Source: Liolophura sinensis
Taxonomy: Eukaryota > Mollusca > Polyplacophora > Chitonida > Chitonidae
Reading direction: 5' to 3'
NCBI RefSeq assembly: GCF_032854445.1
Contig: NC_088304.1
Location: 31,257,732-31,321,731, forward strand
DNA: 64,000 nucleotides
Part shown: positions 38,252 through 44,225 of the stretch, piece after piece
How positions within the stretch are numbered: position 1 is the stretch's first letter
Layout of the letters: every line of letters starts with the position of its first letter
Translations under genes and position numbers: made by a program
The notes under the pieces: generated by a model
Seen by the model: only the letters and a program-made list of their open reading frames with translations
Told to the model about the DNA's origin: nothing
Database searches by the model: none

Positions 38252-39600
38252 TAAATCAATAGGTTTAAGTGTAACCTGTCTTTGTTTTTTCTTTATGGAA
38301 TGCTTATTACCTTATGATTCAATTAAGATTTATCCAAGGATGACTGAATGATTGGTGTTTTTAGGTTATTTTTCTTGGAGGAAATAACACGGGAGTAAAC
38401 TGGCTTTTGGCAAAAGTAATTTACAAACTTTCCCAAATGTGAGCGTTTACAATGTGTAAATGTCAGTTCAGTGAAAGACAACTTGTTATCCAAAAAAAGA
38501 GATCTTCATGTAAAATAACATATAAGGCGCTACAACAACTGTCAACCACTTAATAAGGCATCAAGAAAAATGGGAAAAGTGAAATGTTGGAGGTTGTTTC
38601 AAGGTTGAACTAGCATGCTGTGCATCCATCCAACAACTGAAAGTCAAATGTCTCAACATGGAAGTGACATGACACTGCGAGTATGGTGGATAGAGTGTGT
38701 GCTTATAGTATTAACAATCTGCAACCTTGAGTATTACCTCACTCAGCATTGGATCCAACAAGACATATTTATTTATTTATTCATATGATCGGTGTTTTAC
38801 ACTGTACTCAAGAATATTTCACTTATACAACGGCGCCCAGTATTATGGTGGGAGGAAACCGGGCAGAACACCGGGGAAATCCATAATCATCCACAAGTTG
38901 CTGGCTGACCTTACCACGTACGGCCTGAGAGGAAGCCAGCATGAGCTGGACTTGAACTCACTGTGACTGCATTGGTGAAAGGTTCCTGGATCATTACGCT
39001 GTGCTAGCGCACTAACCAACTGAGCCACGGAGGCCCCCGGATCCAACAAGAGAATCCTTAATGGATGGATCATGCACAGGTTTAGCCAGGTGTCCTAGAA
39101 TATGCCAGACACCATACCTTGCTCAATTCATAGTTTCGAGCACCCGGGTTCCTCGCAAAGAGCGGAAGGTGATGATAAATAGCAAGTGGCTAAATGGGTG
39201 AAATGCTGATTTTGCCGATACCAAAAGTCTACACTGTCCTCCAGGACTTTGAAACTATCACATTTGAAGGCTAGATACATTCTGATAACCTTTCCAAAAA
39301 GAATTTCTTACCTAAGCGCTATGTTTTTATGCAAAATCTTCTTCAACGCCTATCTCACCTGAGTTAAATTTGGTTTGTTTTTCACCTCCAGTACTCTAGT
39401 TGCGTGACCAAAAAGTACGCTGATGATTGGCTCATAGCAGCTATGACATCACAAAACTATGAATAACTCAAAAAAGTGAAAATGCCACACTCTGAATGAA
39501 GTCTGGCCAGCCACTTAATATATTAATGGTTAACTACTGATTTGTTAATTACTGAAATCTTACATACCTTTCCTCCAGATTTCTTCACCTGCTTTCCCAT
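7095..39600 (-). CDS. DNA2: DNA2 DNA replication ATP-dependent helicase/nuclease, 31 coding exons
   Basis: Bifunctional nuclear (and mitochondrial in other animals) enzyme that cuts long 5' flaps in Okazaki-fragment maturation and resects double-strand breaks. Coding exons, from the start: 39568-39600, 38141-38185, 36285-37663, 35924-36016, 34854-35018, 34058-34082, 33570-33632, 32079-32164, 31494-31613, 31018-31080, 30550-30592, 30216-30308, 29779-29896, 28626-28797, 27217-27405, 25708-25812, 25189-25332, 24521-24640, 24070-24149, 23754-23806, 22583-22631, 22051-22166, 21530-21658, 19142-19335, 18126-18212, 17110-17221, 16386-16466, 13639-13731, 11156-11344, 10241-10387, 7095-7136. All junctions are GT-AG and all phases agree. 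The sum is 4428 nt, 1475 residues, against about 1060 in human; the excess is the N-terminal tail (yeast Dna2 is about 1520). Nuclease D699/E721/K723, Fe-S C569/C819/C822/C828, Walker A G1075-T1082, DEAS D1187. Intron 17 has a weak GTTTGT donor. No AATAAA is evident just after the stop. The last exon is the least certain. Confidence 0.95.
7781..7853. repeat. 36-bp direct duplication
   Basis: ACTGGCACATGGAAGA-AGGTAGTGAGTA-GAATGAA occurs twice in tandem, in DNA2 intron 30. Confidence 0.8.
7894..8068. mobile_element. MITE with TTAA ends (piggyBac-like target site)
   Basis: 175-bp element flanked by TTAA on both sides. Imperfect terminal inverted repeats of about 30 bp (AGGGATACAGAATTGACCCT / reverse of TCGAGTCTGAATCCCT), including a matching TGATTGGCTGA. 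Non-coding. TTAA duplication is characteristic of the piggyBac superfamily. Confidence 0.65.
8069..9706. other. DNA2 intron 30, unique AT-rich sequence
   Basis: No additional exon or repeat that I can support, apart from a short (TA)n at about 8699-8717. Confidence 0.5.
9707..9895. repeat. 60-bp tandem repeat, three copies
   Basis: Unit begins CAACCAATCAGAATAACACA and ends TTGACGGCTCCATTTC. The first two copies are nearly identical. In DNA2 intron 30. Confidence 0.9.
10241..11344 (-). CDS. DNA2: DNA2 exons 29-30, helicase motifs V and VI
   Basis: Exon 29 (11156-11344) encodes [14 protein letters not shown] and [19 protein letters not shown] (motif V). Exon 30 (10241-10387) encodes [20 protein letters not shown] (motif VI, R1430). 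The usual WRRLNVA Trp is Ile here (DIRRLNVA). Both exons are phase 0. Confidence 0.95.
13161..13328 (-). mobile_element. SINE-A copy, head missing
   Basis: Tail ATTTATTTATTTATTTGATT through central block to GTACGGCCGGAGATG; the tRNA head is absent. In DNA2 intron 28. Confidence 0.85.
13895..14060 (+). repeat. Repeat family C copy 1
   Basis: About 165-bp dispersed element: AAAATTTCGCCCACAAAAGTGC, then AATATTATTTTTGGTGCTGA, then AACCTCAAAACACCTTTCTA, then AGAACTCTCAGAATC. Related copies lie at about 19.4, 21.1, 24.7 and 37.9 kb. Confidence 0.7.
14050..16062. repeat. 58-bp minisatellite, about 34 copies (DNA2 intron 27)
   Basis: Unit TAGTTACATGTGGGCTTATC + CCTTCCCCTACCACACACAC + TTCACTGTTCCTCCTCAA. 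Variants: CTC/CTT in CCTCCTC, TATTCC, and a TTTGGGTTC subtype that recurs as a block. One truncated unit at about 15785-15802. Because 58 is not a multiple of 3, the long ORFs cycle through three peptides and are artefacts. Confidence 0.97.
17887..18165. repeat. 78-bp tandem repeat copying the 3' end of DNA2 exon 25 with its donor
   Basis: CTCACCTGTTCATCC (donor plus exon end, plus-strand view) recurs at 17887, 17965, 18043 and 18121, exactly 78 bp apart. The copy at 18121 is the genuine exon 25 end; the other three lie inside intron 25. Confidence 0.95.
18126..18212 (-). CDS. DNA2: DNA2 exon 25, QYRMN motif (helicase motif IV region)
   Basis: Encodes [16 protein letters not shown] and LNLQYRMN (Q1250-N1254), the signature QYRMN of the DNA2/Upf1 class. 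It is bounded by TTACAG and GTGAGA. The last ~50 nt plus donor are repeated three more times in the next intron at exactly 78-bp spacing. Confidence 0.95.
18446..18612 (-). mobile_element. SINE-A copy, head missing
   Basis: Tail TTCATTTATTTGATTGGTG to CCACGTACCGCCAGAG; in DNA2 intron 24. Confidence 0.85.
18706..18768 (-). mobile_element. SINE-A 3' fragment
   Basis: Only the tail and 3' block remain (TTATTTATTTGATTGGAGTT...TTCAAGAATAAAAC). Confidence 0.6.
18861..19115 (+). mobile_element. SINE-A copy, full length
   Basis: Head GGGGCCTCAGTGGCTCAGAT, B box GAGTTCAAGTCC, tail AAATAAATAAATAAATA. It ends 26 bp from DNA2 exon 24's donor, so it crowds a splice site. Confidence 0.88.
19142..19335 (-). 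CDS. DNA2: DNA2 exon 24, helicase motifs II and III
   Basis: Encodes [31 protein letters not shown] and [15 protein letters not shown]1187-E1188 is the Walker B acid pair (DEAS box of SF1B helicases), and GDHKQLPP is motif III. The exon ends phase 2 at GTAAGA and joins exon 25 to restore [13 protein letters not shown]. Confidence 0.96.
19400..19575 (+). repeat. Repeat family C copy 2
   Basis: ATATTACTTTTGGTGCTGCA...AACCTCAAAACACATTTCTA...GAATTCTCACAAC; same orientation as copy 1; in DNA2 intron 23. Confidence 0.6.
19664..20565. repeat. 44-bp tandem array made of the SINE-A tail, about 20 copies
   Basis: Unit TTTATTTATTTGATTGGTGT + TTTACACTGTGCTTTTGTTT + AATG. The first ~30 bp are the SINE-A 3' end and (AAAT)n tail read on the minus strand. 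Variants alternate TTTATTTATT/TTTAATTATT. In DNA2 intron 23. Confidence 0.95.
20806..21050 (-). mobile_element. SINE-B copy, partial
   Basis: Contains AACAGTTTTTCAGTCATATG, GCCGCCACTGAAGTATCATG and GAGGCAGCAACAAGTACCAT blocks; the head side is lost. In DNA2 intron 23. Confidence 0.6.
21105..21285 (-). repeat. Repeat family C copy 3 (inverted)
   Basis: TTCTGAGAGTTCTATTCAGT...TTCAGCACCAAAAATAATAT...AAAATGCACTTTTGTGGGCG, the reverse of copy 1; in DNA2 intron 23. Confidence 0.65.
22051..23806 (-). CDS. DNA2: DNA2 exons 20-22, helicase motifs Q, I and Ia
   Basis: Exon 20 (23754-23806) ends in [11 protein letters not shown], the Q-motif region. Exon 21 (22583-22631) and exon 22 (22051-22166) together encode Walker A G-Y-P-G-T-G-K-T (residues 1075-1082, K1081), split by intron 21 inside the second Gly codon, then [19 protein letters not shown] (motif Ia). 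ATP-binding residues are intact. Confidence 0.95.
23436..23650 (-). mobile_element. SINE-B copy, 3'-truncated
   Basis: Blocks ATGCTGAAGACACCAAACAT, AGCGCCAAGCGAAGCAGCAG and GGGTTTGATCC are kept; the AACGTCGTACTC end is absent. In DNA2 intron 20. Confidence 0.6.
23928..24004 (-). mobile_element. SINE-A fragment
   Basis: TTCACTATACAAACGGCGGT...ATGGTGGGTGGAAACC matches the middle of SINE-A; it lies 66 bp from DNA2 exon 19. Confidence 0.55.
24695..24880 (+). repeat. Repeat family C copy 4
   Basis: GATATTACTTCTAGTGCTAG...AATCTCAAAACACCATTCTA...GAACTCCCAGTC; the most diverged copy in the plus orientation; DNA2 intron 17. Confidence 0.55.
26156..26775. repeat. 18-bp minisatellite, about 34 copies (DNA2 intron 15)
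   Basis: Unit ATAAACCTGACCCTCATC with CAC/CCC/CTG variants and a few 16-17-bp units. As 18 is a multiple of 3, two minus-strand frames stay open (VRFMMR and GQVYDE repeats). No start, splice or homology evidence for translation. Confidence 0.95.
26793..26945 (-). mobile_element. SINE-A copy, head missing
   Basis: Directly follows the 18-bp array; tail TTTATTTATTGATTTATTTA, ending at CTTCCCACGTA. Confidence 0.85.
27655..27946 (-). mobile_element. SINE-B copy, near full length
   Basis: GGGGTTTAACGTTGTACTTA at the left, GGTTTGATCCATTAGACCAC at the right; in DNA2 intron 14. Confidence 0.7.
28581..28666. repeat. 43-bp direct duplication over the DNA2 exon 14 / intron 14 boundary
   Basis: ACCGTAAATAGACAGCACAG...GGGCATTTCTC occurs at 28581 and again at 28624 with no visible differences. 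The second copy is exon 14's end including the C-x2-C-x5-C codons; the first is its intronic duplicate. Each is followed by a GT (GTGAGA, GTACAA). Confidence 0.95.
28626..28797 (-). CDS. DNA2: DNA2 exon 14, Fe-S cluster C-x2-C-x5-C segment
   Basis: Encodes [16 protein letters not shown], then [18 protein letters not shown], giving C819, C822 and C828 with the spacing used in DNA2 proteins. The exon must end at the GTGAGA donor (28621-28625): reading on hits TGA at once. A 43-bp direct duplication of the exon end and donor follows in the intron (see the repeat at 28581-28666). Confidence 0.93.
29110..29303 (+). mobile_element. SINE-A copy, 5'-truncated, poly-A-like tail
   Basis: Starts CCAAGTCCAGCTCATGCTGG (B box end) and ends CACCAATCAAAAAAAAAC with A-runs in place of AAAT repeats; in DNA2 intron 13. 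Confidence 0.87.
29325..29490. repeat. Possible third dispersed repeat
   Basis: AATGTCGTCCTCATCAATTT...GGAGGAAACCGGAATGCCCG...CTGACAAACCTCATAACTTA resembles 20590-20690 (TGACAAACCTACTGACTTAA, AGCCACAG). Limits uncertain. Confidence 0.4.
30216..31080 (-). CDS. DNA2: DNA2 exons 10-12, RecB-type nuclease catalytic core
   Basis: Exon 10 (31018-31080) encodes DIEENIWSP. Exon 11 (30550-30592) encodes [15 protein letters not shown] with catalytic D699. Exon 12 (30216-30308) encodes [20 protein letters not shown] with E721 and K723, the E-x-K of the PD-(D/E)XK fold, and the QxxxY-type continuation in exon 13 (VTLYSM). All metal-binding and catalytic residues expected for an active nuclease are present. 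Confidence 0.95.
30750..30915 (+). mobile_element. SINE-A copy, 5'-truncated
   Basis: CTCTCCGGCCGTATGTCGGA to AAATAAATAAATAAATAAAT; in DNA2 intron 10. Confidence 0.87.
31205..31425. repeat. Degenerate ~35-bp tandem repeat (DNA2 intron 9)
   Basis: Repeated CATTAAATACAAGCACCATTCC-like units with 25-40-bp spacing; old and irregular. Confidence 0.6.
32205..33180 (-). mobile_element. SINE-B copy interrupted by its own expanded internal repeat
   Basis: The body is at 32205-32400 (TTTTTCAGTCGTATGACAAC, GTCTTTGGTATGACCCAACC). The head is at about 33145-33180 (TTCTAACCATTAGGCCACAA). Between them lie a 40-bp array and about 200 bp of other sequence. In DNA2 intron 7. Confidence 0.6.
32395..32945. repeat. 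40-bp minisatellite seeded from the SINE-B B-box region, about 14 copies
   Basis: Unit ATGACCCAACCCAGGTTTGA + TGCCACAGGTCCCAGGATC. Its first half equals the SINE-B segment with the B-box-like GGTTTGAT. Open frames of up to 183 codons on both strands are repeat artefacts. Confidence 0.93.
34429..34651 (-). mobile_element. SINE-A copy, diverged full length
   Basis: ATTCATTTATTTGATTGGGG to TTGCTAGGCCATGGAGGCCC; in DNA2 intron 5. Confidence 0.82.
34854..36016 (-). CDS. DNA2: DNA2 exons 4-5, start of nuclease domain and first Fe-S cysteine
   Basis: Exon 4 (35924-36016) carries [14 protein letters not shown]. Exon 5 (34854-35018) carries the conserved stretch GDLVNILG...[15 protein letters not shown], which parallels the animal DNA2 sequence ending LISGTS, followed by VQCLRR. 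C569 in that motif corresponds to the first of the four Fe-S ligands (human C136). Intron 4 between them is about 0.9 kb of unremarkable sequence. Confidence 0.92.
36285..37663 (-). CDS. DNA2: DNA2 exon 3, long disordered regulatory N-terminal region
   Basis: This 1379-nt exon (residues 27-485) has low-complexity, charged, Ser/Thr/Pro-rich sequence with no globular signature. It carries many S/T-P sites, including an SPxK/R-type CDK motif ([11 protein letters not shown]), SQ/TQ sites of the ATM/ATR type (PESQ, PETQ), and basic clusters (LKRKKPQ, SRKRSAV) that could act as nuclear localisation signals. Vertebrate DNA2 lacks a tail this long; fungal Dna2 has one that is phosphorylated and activates Mec1. 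Similarity to the fungal tail is in character only, not sequence. Exon 3 ends in phase 2, joining exon 4. Confidence 0.88.
37815..38000 (-). repeat. Repeat family C copy 5 (inverted)
   Basis: GATTCTGAGAGCCCTGTTGA...TTTTGAGATTTGTTTGGAAG...AAAATTCACCTTTTTGGGCA; same orientation as copy 3; DNA2 intron 2. Confidence 0.6.
38141..38185 (-). CDS. DNA2: DNA2 coding exon 2, PCNA-interacting (PIP-box) peptide
   Basis: A 45-nt phase 0-0 exon, bounded by CTTCAG and GTTAGT, encodes [15 protein letters not shown] (residues 12-26). Q18-M-K-I-S-S-F-F25 is an exact match to the PIP-box consensus Q-x-x-[ILM]-x-x-[FY]-[FY]. Basic residues (KQVKK) precede it in exon 1, as in many high-affinity PIP peptides. Being symmetric, the exon could be skipped without changing frame. 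Confidence 0.85.
38216..38247. repeat. (AT)n microsatellite
   Basis: About 15 AT dinucleotides, 30 bp upstream (in transcript sense) of the exon 2 acceptor. Confidence 0.9.
38766..39039 (-). mobile_element. SINE-A copy, full length
   Basis: Tail TATTTATTTATTTATTCAT at the left; complete head (reverse of AACTGAGCCACGGAGGCCCC) at the right; DNA2 intron 1. Confidence 0.9.
39568..39600 (-). CDS. DNA2: DNA2 coding exon 1 (start codon) and probable 5'UTR
   Basis: The ATG at 39598-39600 begins [11 protein letters not shown] and runs into a GTATGT donor. An in-frame TAG lies nine codons upstream with no other ATG between, which fixes this as the first in-frame start. About 50 nt further upstream (39653-39655, minus strand TTACAG|GAAATAAG) is a possible 3' splice site. 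The exon may therefore be 39568-39652, with a non-coding exon further upstream. Confidence 0.8.
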
Positions 39601-39659
39601 TATGTCTAAAATCTTATGTCCTTCAAGCTATCTCATGTTTATTACTTATTTCCTGTAAT

Positions 39660-41060
39660 ATATAAAAATAAAATAAATAAATCATAATAGAAACAAACAT
39701 TTGAAGTTGTAAACAAAATTACATTACAATTAAAAGATGAAAGAGTAGGGAAACCATAACTGTTACATCTTGAGGCAGATGGGGGAAGGGGTTGGGGCTT
39801 ATGATTTGTCTACCAGCAGACATGACAAAGATATGCTAACAAAAAGCCAATCTGTCCTGAGGCCATATTAACATTGCAGTGTTCATTACATCAATCTTGA
39901 AGTAATGCTCTGAGTGTTCCTACATGTATAAATTCTTAGTAAAACCCACATACTGTTTTTTTCTAGGGTCTACCTTGTTAGAAAGAAACCCAGTGATAAA
40001 TATCAACACTTGTTTTCCTACACCACATTAAGCCAAGGTTTGACACTGGTACATTTACTTTTCTACTGGAAATCACTGAATTCTATTCCCCTGCAACAAA
40101 GTCCAGCTGCTGCTCTATACCAGATTGTCAGATGCCATCTTGCCATTGCAATTCTATGGAAATTCATGACGGACAGAGAAAACCCCAACAGTAAGCGATG
40201 TTGTATATCTGAAACACTTGTTCTGGGGGAGGGGTCAGAATTCAATGTTTATTTATAGTAGAGGTAGTCATGTCAAAACGACGCCAAGCACTGCCTTAGA
40301 GGAAAATGTTGAGTTGAAGTTTTGATGTTCATCTTCAGCTTTTGTTTTATCAAGGCATGCCAACGACCAAACAGTATGTGGGTAACTAAAAATACATGTA
40401 GAAGCAATTAAGGCATAACTTTAATGTATCGCTGCCAGCACTTGAGTGTGATATGCGATCTCACCTTCCCCTAGACCTGTGGCAATGACCATCACCACAA
40501 AGCCTAGAATTAAACCTAGAATTTCTAAAAGTTGATGTGTTTGTCTTTTCCCCAACTAAATTTGATTTTGAAAAGAATTCAAGAGTAAAAAATTACAACG
40601 TCCTTGTTTGAAATACTTTCTGTTGTTTATAAGATTATATTCTTAGTTAACGGCCCCCGCCCGTCCAAACAGAAAAATAACTATGTCAAAAATTTTTAAC
40701 AGAAATACAGCTCTATGATCTTTTGACATATTCGGCGTGTTGAATCACTGCCAATTATTATTAGAGTTTGATTGATGTCTAAATTGCCGCATTCAATCAA
40801 TCATTCACGATATACTCTGAGCTTCCACCCCATTGTTACTAGCTCACTCGCCATTGACAACAAGCGACTGACTTTGTCACTGAAACAGTGCAGTTACGGT
40901 ATTGAGTAATTGTATTACTCAGACGTCAAGTTCGGACTTCAGTCGGTAATCAAAAACGGAACTTTTTGGGCGGTTCGTTCGCACCAGTCTTATTTGCGAC
41001 CACGTGTTAAATACGGCCATTCTTTCATTTTCCACTTGAGGATATTTAGTTATTTCAGCA
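39660..41060. other. Upstream region of DNA2
   Basis: No supported coding sequence or repeat. The promoter probably lies here or above 41.29 kb, if the exon at 41.07-41.29 kb belongs to the same transcript. Confidence 0.4.
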
Positions 41061-41066
41061 ACTTAC

Positions 41067-41289
41067 AAACTATTGTTGATGTCAAGAACTCCCGCCCAAT
41101 TCTCCGAGGTGGTTTTCTATCTCCAGAAGAAAAGAGCACAGGGGAGATAACTTTGAACATTGCTTTAGTTAGTTTACCCACAACCTCAAAATAATCTTTC
41201 GAACATTCATATTGCTTGATAGTTATTTCATTAATCGGTATCCATGTAATATTACTTTCCCCTTTGTTTTCGGTTTTCTTATTTTCCAT
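41067..41289 (-). CDS. Candidate first coding exon or uORF-bearing 5' exon upstream of DNA2
   Basis: ATG at 41287-41289 opens 74 codons of natural-looking protein (NITWIPINEITIKQYEC, ...PRRIGREFLTST) ending at a consensus donor, ATAGTTT|GTAAGT. If it splices to the putative acceptor at 39653-39655 of the DNA2 start exon, the frame ends at once (T|GA). It would then be a long uORF in the DNA2 leader. Otherwise it is the first exon of an unknown gene. Family not recognised. Confidence 0.35.
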
Positions 41290-41615
41290 CTTCAATTGTT
41301 TTTAAGCATGTTTGTCACAATTTAAGGTTTTTACCCGGTACTCGGTACATTTTGGTCACATCGTGCAATATAAAAATGGGTGAATCCGTCTCTGAATATA
41401 TGGGGCCTATGTCAAGCTCGGCGCCTTCCGCTGGAAACATTACTGGAGTGCCCTACCGATACATAGTTCTGACAAAAGTCTACCGTTATATTAAATCACA
41501 GCTGAAATACACCATACATAGGCTATGTTGTCTAACAACCATAAATGTTATGAACAAGAAACACTTTGAGAGGACTAAATATACGCATACAGGAGAATTA
41601 TATACTCTTTCATTT

Positions 41616-41888
41616 CGGGGCCTCCGTGGCTCAGTCGGTTAGCGCGCTAGCGCAGCGCAATGACCCTGGAATCTCTCACCAATGCGGTCGCTGTGAGTTC
41701 AAGTCCAGCTCATGCTGGCTTCCTCTCCTGCCGTACGTGGGAAGGTCTGCCAGCAACCTGCGGAAGGTCGTGGGTTTCCCCTGAGTTCTGCCCGGTTTCC
41801 TCCCACCATAATGCTGGCCGCCGTCGTATAAGTGAAATATTCTTGAGTACGGCGTAAAACACCAATCAAATAAATAAATAAATAAATA
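41616..41888 (+). mobile_element. SINE-A, full-length reference copy
   Basis: tRNA-derived SINE of about 270 bp. The head has a canonical pol III A box (TGGCTCAGTCGG) in GGCCTCCGTGGCTCAGTCGG and a B box (GAGTTCAAGTCC). Next is a central block (GGTCTGCCAGCAACCTGCGG, then TAATGCTGGCCGCCGTCGTA), a 3' block (TAAGTGAAATATTCTTGAGT), and a tail of AATAAATAAAT. It is nearly undiverged from the consensus seen in the other copies. Confidence 0.92.
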
Positions 41889-42825
41889 CTCTTTCATTTC
41901 CCTATTCCGGTGCACTGAATTTTGACGAAAATACATAAGCAGGTGTTCTGTTGTCCACCTTAAACAAATATATTCCTCATGCATGCATGCATGTCTCACG
42001 CTTCTGGAACTCGCTTACAATACATCTTAATTCTGCCGATTGCCAAAGCCATGGAGTTATAGCGTATATGTCAATCAATTAAGATGTCTATATTTCGTCA
42101 CTTGTATGCACGCGCATGTACTCAGCCATTCAGAAATACGCAAAGCAAAGGGCGGTTTTTTTTAGGGTTACAAAAGGTGGAAATTTTCAAATGCTACTTT
42201 CTAGACTCAAGGGAAATTAGAAAGAAAAAAAGAACTTGTGTTAATGGATTTTCTCACAGGTTAACAGCTTCAACTCGACATTAAGGGGATAACTATAGGC
42301 CTAAGTGAACTTCACTTAAACTGTAAGTAATATGTATGTAATACAGTACATTTTCACCATTCACAATTTCTAACTTGCATGCTTATTAATCTCCATACCT
42401 GCGTACTTATATCTTTAAATAAAATCGTGTACAGTGTAGGCTACACTTTCAGGCGGCCCGTAGGCCTAATATAATAGGATGTTTCAAGCTTGGTTACTGT
42501 AAAGCATTAGACGTTTGTCTAGAATTTTGTAAAATATAGTACAATTCATTCAGTTCAACAATTTGTTTGACAAGAATTTTATTGAAGATGGAGTAAAAAG
42601 GCGTAGAAAAGCATGGTGACGTCATTGACATAAAAAAATAAGTAATGGTATTGTTAAGGTTACTGTTTTCAAGTTTGTCTATTGACGAATAAGTTATTTT
42701 GACTGTTTCGTTCCCATCACGTAGTTATCGACACCGGATGACCATCGGAAGGGGACCCGAGGAAATGTTAAACATTCAAGTCTTATTACAGTAGATACTT
42801 TCACCGTTTATTGCTCTCAAAAATA

Positions 42826-43012
42826 ATCTGTTAAATGTATCAGAAAGTCATGTTGTATGTTATAGGCGTGATGCTGGAATGTATTCTGTTACAGCAGCAG
42901 ATTATTCTGTTAAACACAGCACACATATTCTTTTAATTCAACATGATTTTTTTTTTTAGACCTGGGACCATAATATAATATAAGTTAGTTCCAGTTTAGA
43001 CTAACAGGAAAT
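42826..43012. mobile_element. Diverged relative of the foldback element at 1585-1843
   Basis: Shares the order CTGTTAAATGTA..CAGAA, GTGATGCTGGAATGTATTCTGTTAC, AACACAGCACACATATTC and a terminal CACATCACTCAGAC. The arms are more decayed than in the first copy. Confidence 0.5.
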
Positions 43013-43123
43013 TGTGTTGAACATGACACAGACACATCACTCAGACTTTCTCTTGAAATCTTGAAAATCCCTGCCCCAAAATGTGATGAACTCACATCCT
43101 GTGTGTCATATGTATCTATAGTA

Positions 43124-43374
43124 ATTTATTTATTTGAGTGTTTGGTGTTTTACACCGTTCTCAGATATTTTTCACTAAATACGACAGCCACCAGCATTAT
43201 GTTGTCAGGAAACGGGGGGAAGGCCACGGCCTTCCGAAAGTTGCTGTCAGACCTTTGGACGTACTGTGGGAGAGAAAACCGGTACAAGCTGGAGTTGAAC
43301 TCACAGCGACCACATTGCTGAGAGGCTTGTGAGTCATTGTGCTGCGCTAGCACGCTAACCACTCTGCTACGGAG
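43124..43374 (-). mobile_element. SINE-A copy, diverged
   Basis: TTTATTTATTTGAGTGTTTG to CTAACCACTCTGCTACGGAG; central block strongly diverged (GCCACGGCCTTCCGAAAGTT). Confidence 0.8.
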
Positions 43375-43486
43375 AAACACACGTGTGGAAATGGATGCTG
43401 CATTGACGTATAGCATGGAAATACATAATTATATACACTTTTATTACATCTAAGTCCTCGCTGCACAAACCGACACCTGCTTCAGT

Positions 43487-43742
43487 GGCCTAATTGTTAT
43501 AGAGCGCCCGCCTCCAATCAGGACACCTTGAAAAGACTTTAAAAATGGTAGTTGTTGCTGACTCGCTTGGCGCAGAATAGCCACTGGGTGGAGTGTCATG
43601 TTTGAATGGTGTCTTCGGCATGGTCCTTCAGTGGCGGTAGCACTTTGTAGCAGTATGAACTCGCCGTGTCAAATGTACATCCAACGACTACTCGTCGTCA
43701 TATGGCTGAAACATTGTTGATTACAAAGCATGCATAAAAAGC
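43487..43742 (+). mobile_element. SINE-B copy, plus orientation
   Basis: Head TTCAGTGGCCTAATTGTTAT-AGAGCGCCCGCC is clearly tRNA-like; then ATGTTTGAATGGTGTCTTCG; ends ATGGCTGAAACATTGTTGAT. Best evidence for the orientation of this family. Confidence 0.72.
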
Positions 43743-43949
43743 CCAAGCTTGCATACATACATATGTACTGCCCCTTGATAGGTTGAGGTCACAGGGTCGA
43801 ATCCAGTCATCATACACTGCGTGCTTCGATGACGACTTTTATGGATCAGAAAGTTTCTCATGCAGGTACTTTGTGGTAGCTCCTTACTTCTGCCCTTCTC
43901 CATAGAATCTTGAGATTAATCGCTTTCATATACGTAAACGTTCTTACTT

Positions 43950-44225
43950 GATTTATTTATTTATTTGATTGGTGTTTACGCCGTGCTCAAGTGAAGTGAA
44001 AGAATATTTCACTTAAACAACGGCGCCCAGCATTATGGTGAGAGGAAACCCGGCTGAGCCCAGGGGAAACCCGTGATCATCCCCAGACTGCCGGGTAGAC
44101 CTTCCCACGGCAGGAGAGGAAGCCAACATAAGCTGGGCTTGAACTGACAGCCACCGCGTTGGTGAGAGGCTCATGGGTCATTGCGCCGCGCTGGCACGCT
44201 AAAGCACCTCGGCCACGGAGCCCCT
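43950..44225 (-). mobile_element. SINE-A copy, full length with an 11-bp insertion
   Basis: GTGAAGTGAAA-type duplication at about 43990-44003 inside the 3' block; head ends GGCCACGGAGCCCC. Confidence 0.87.

Noticed and set aside
41618-41690. tRNA gene
   Set aside because: A and B boxes are present, but the sequence is the head of a dispersed SINE; no cloverleaf 3' half or acceptor stem follows.
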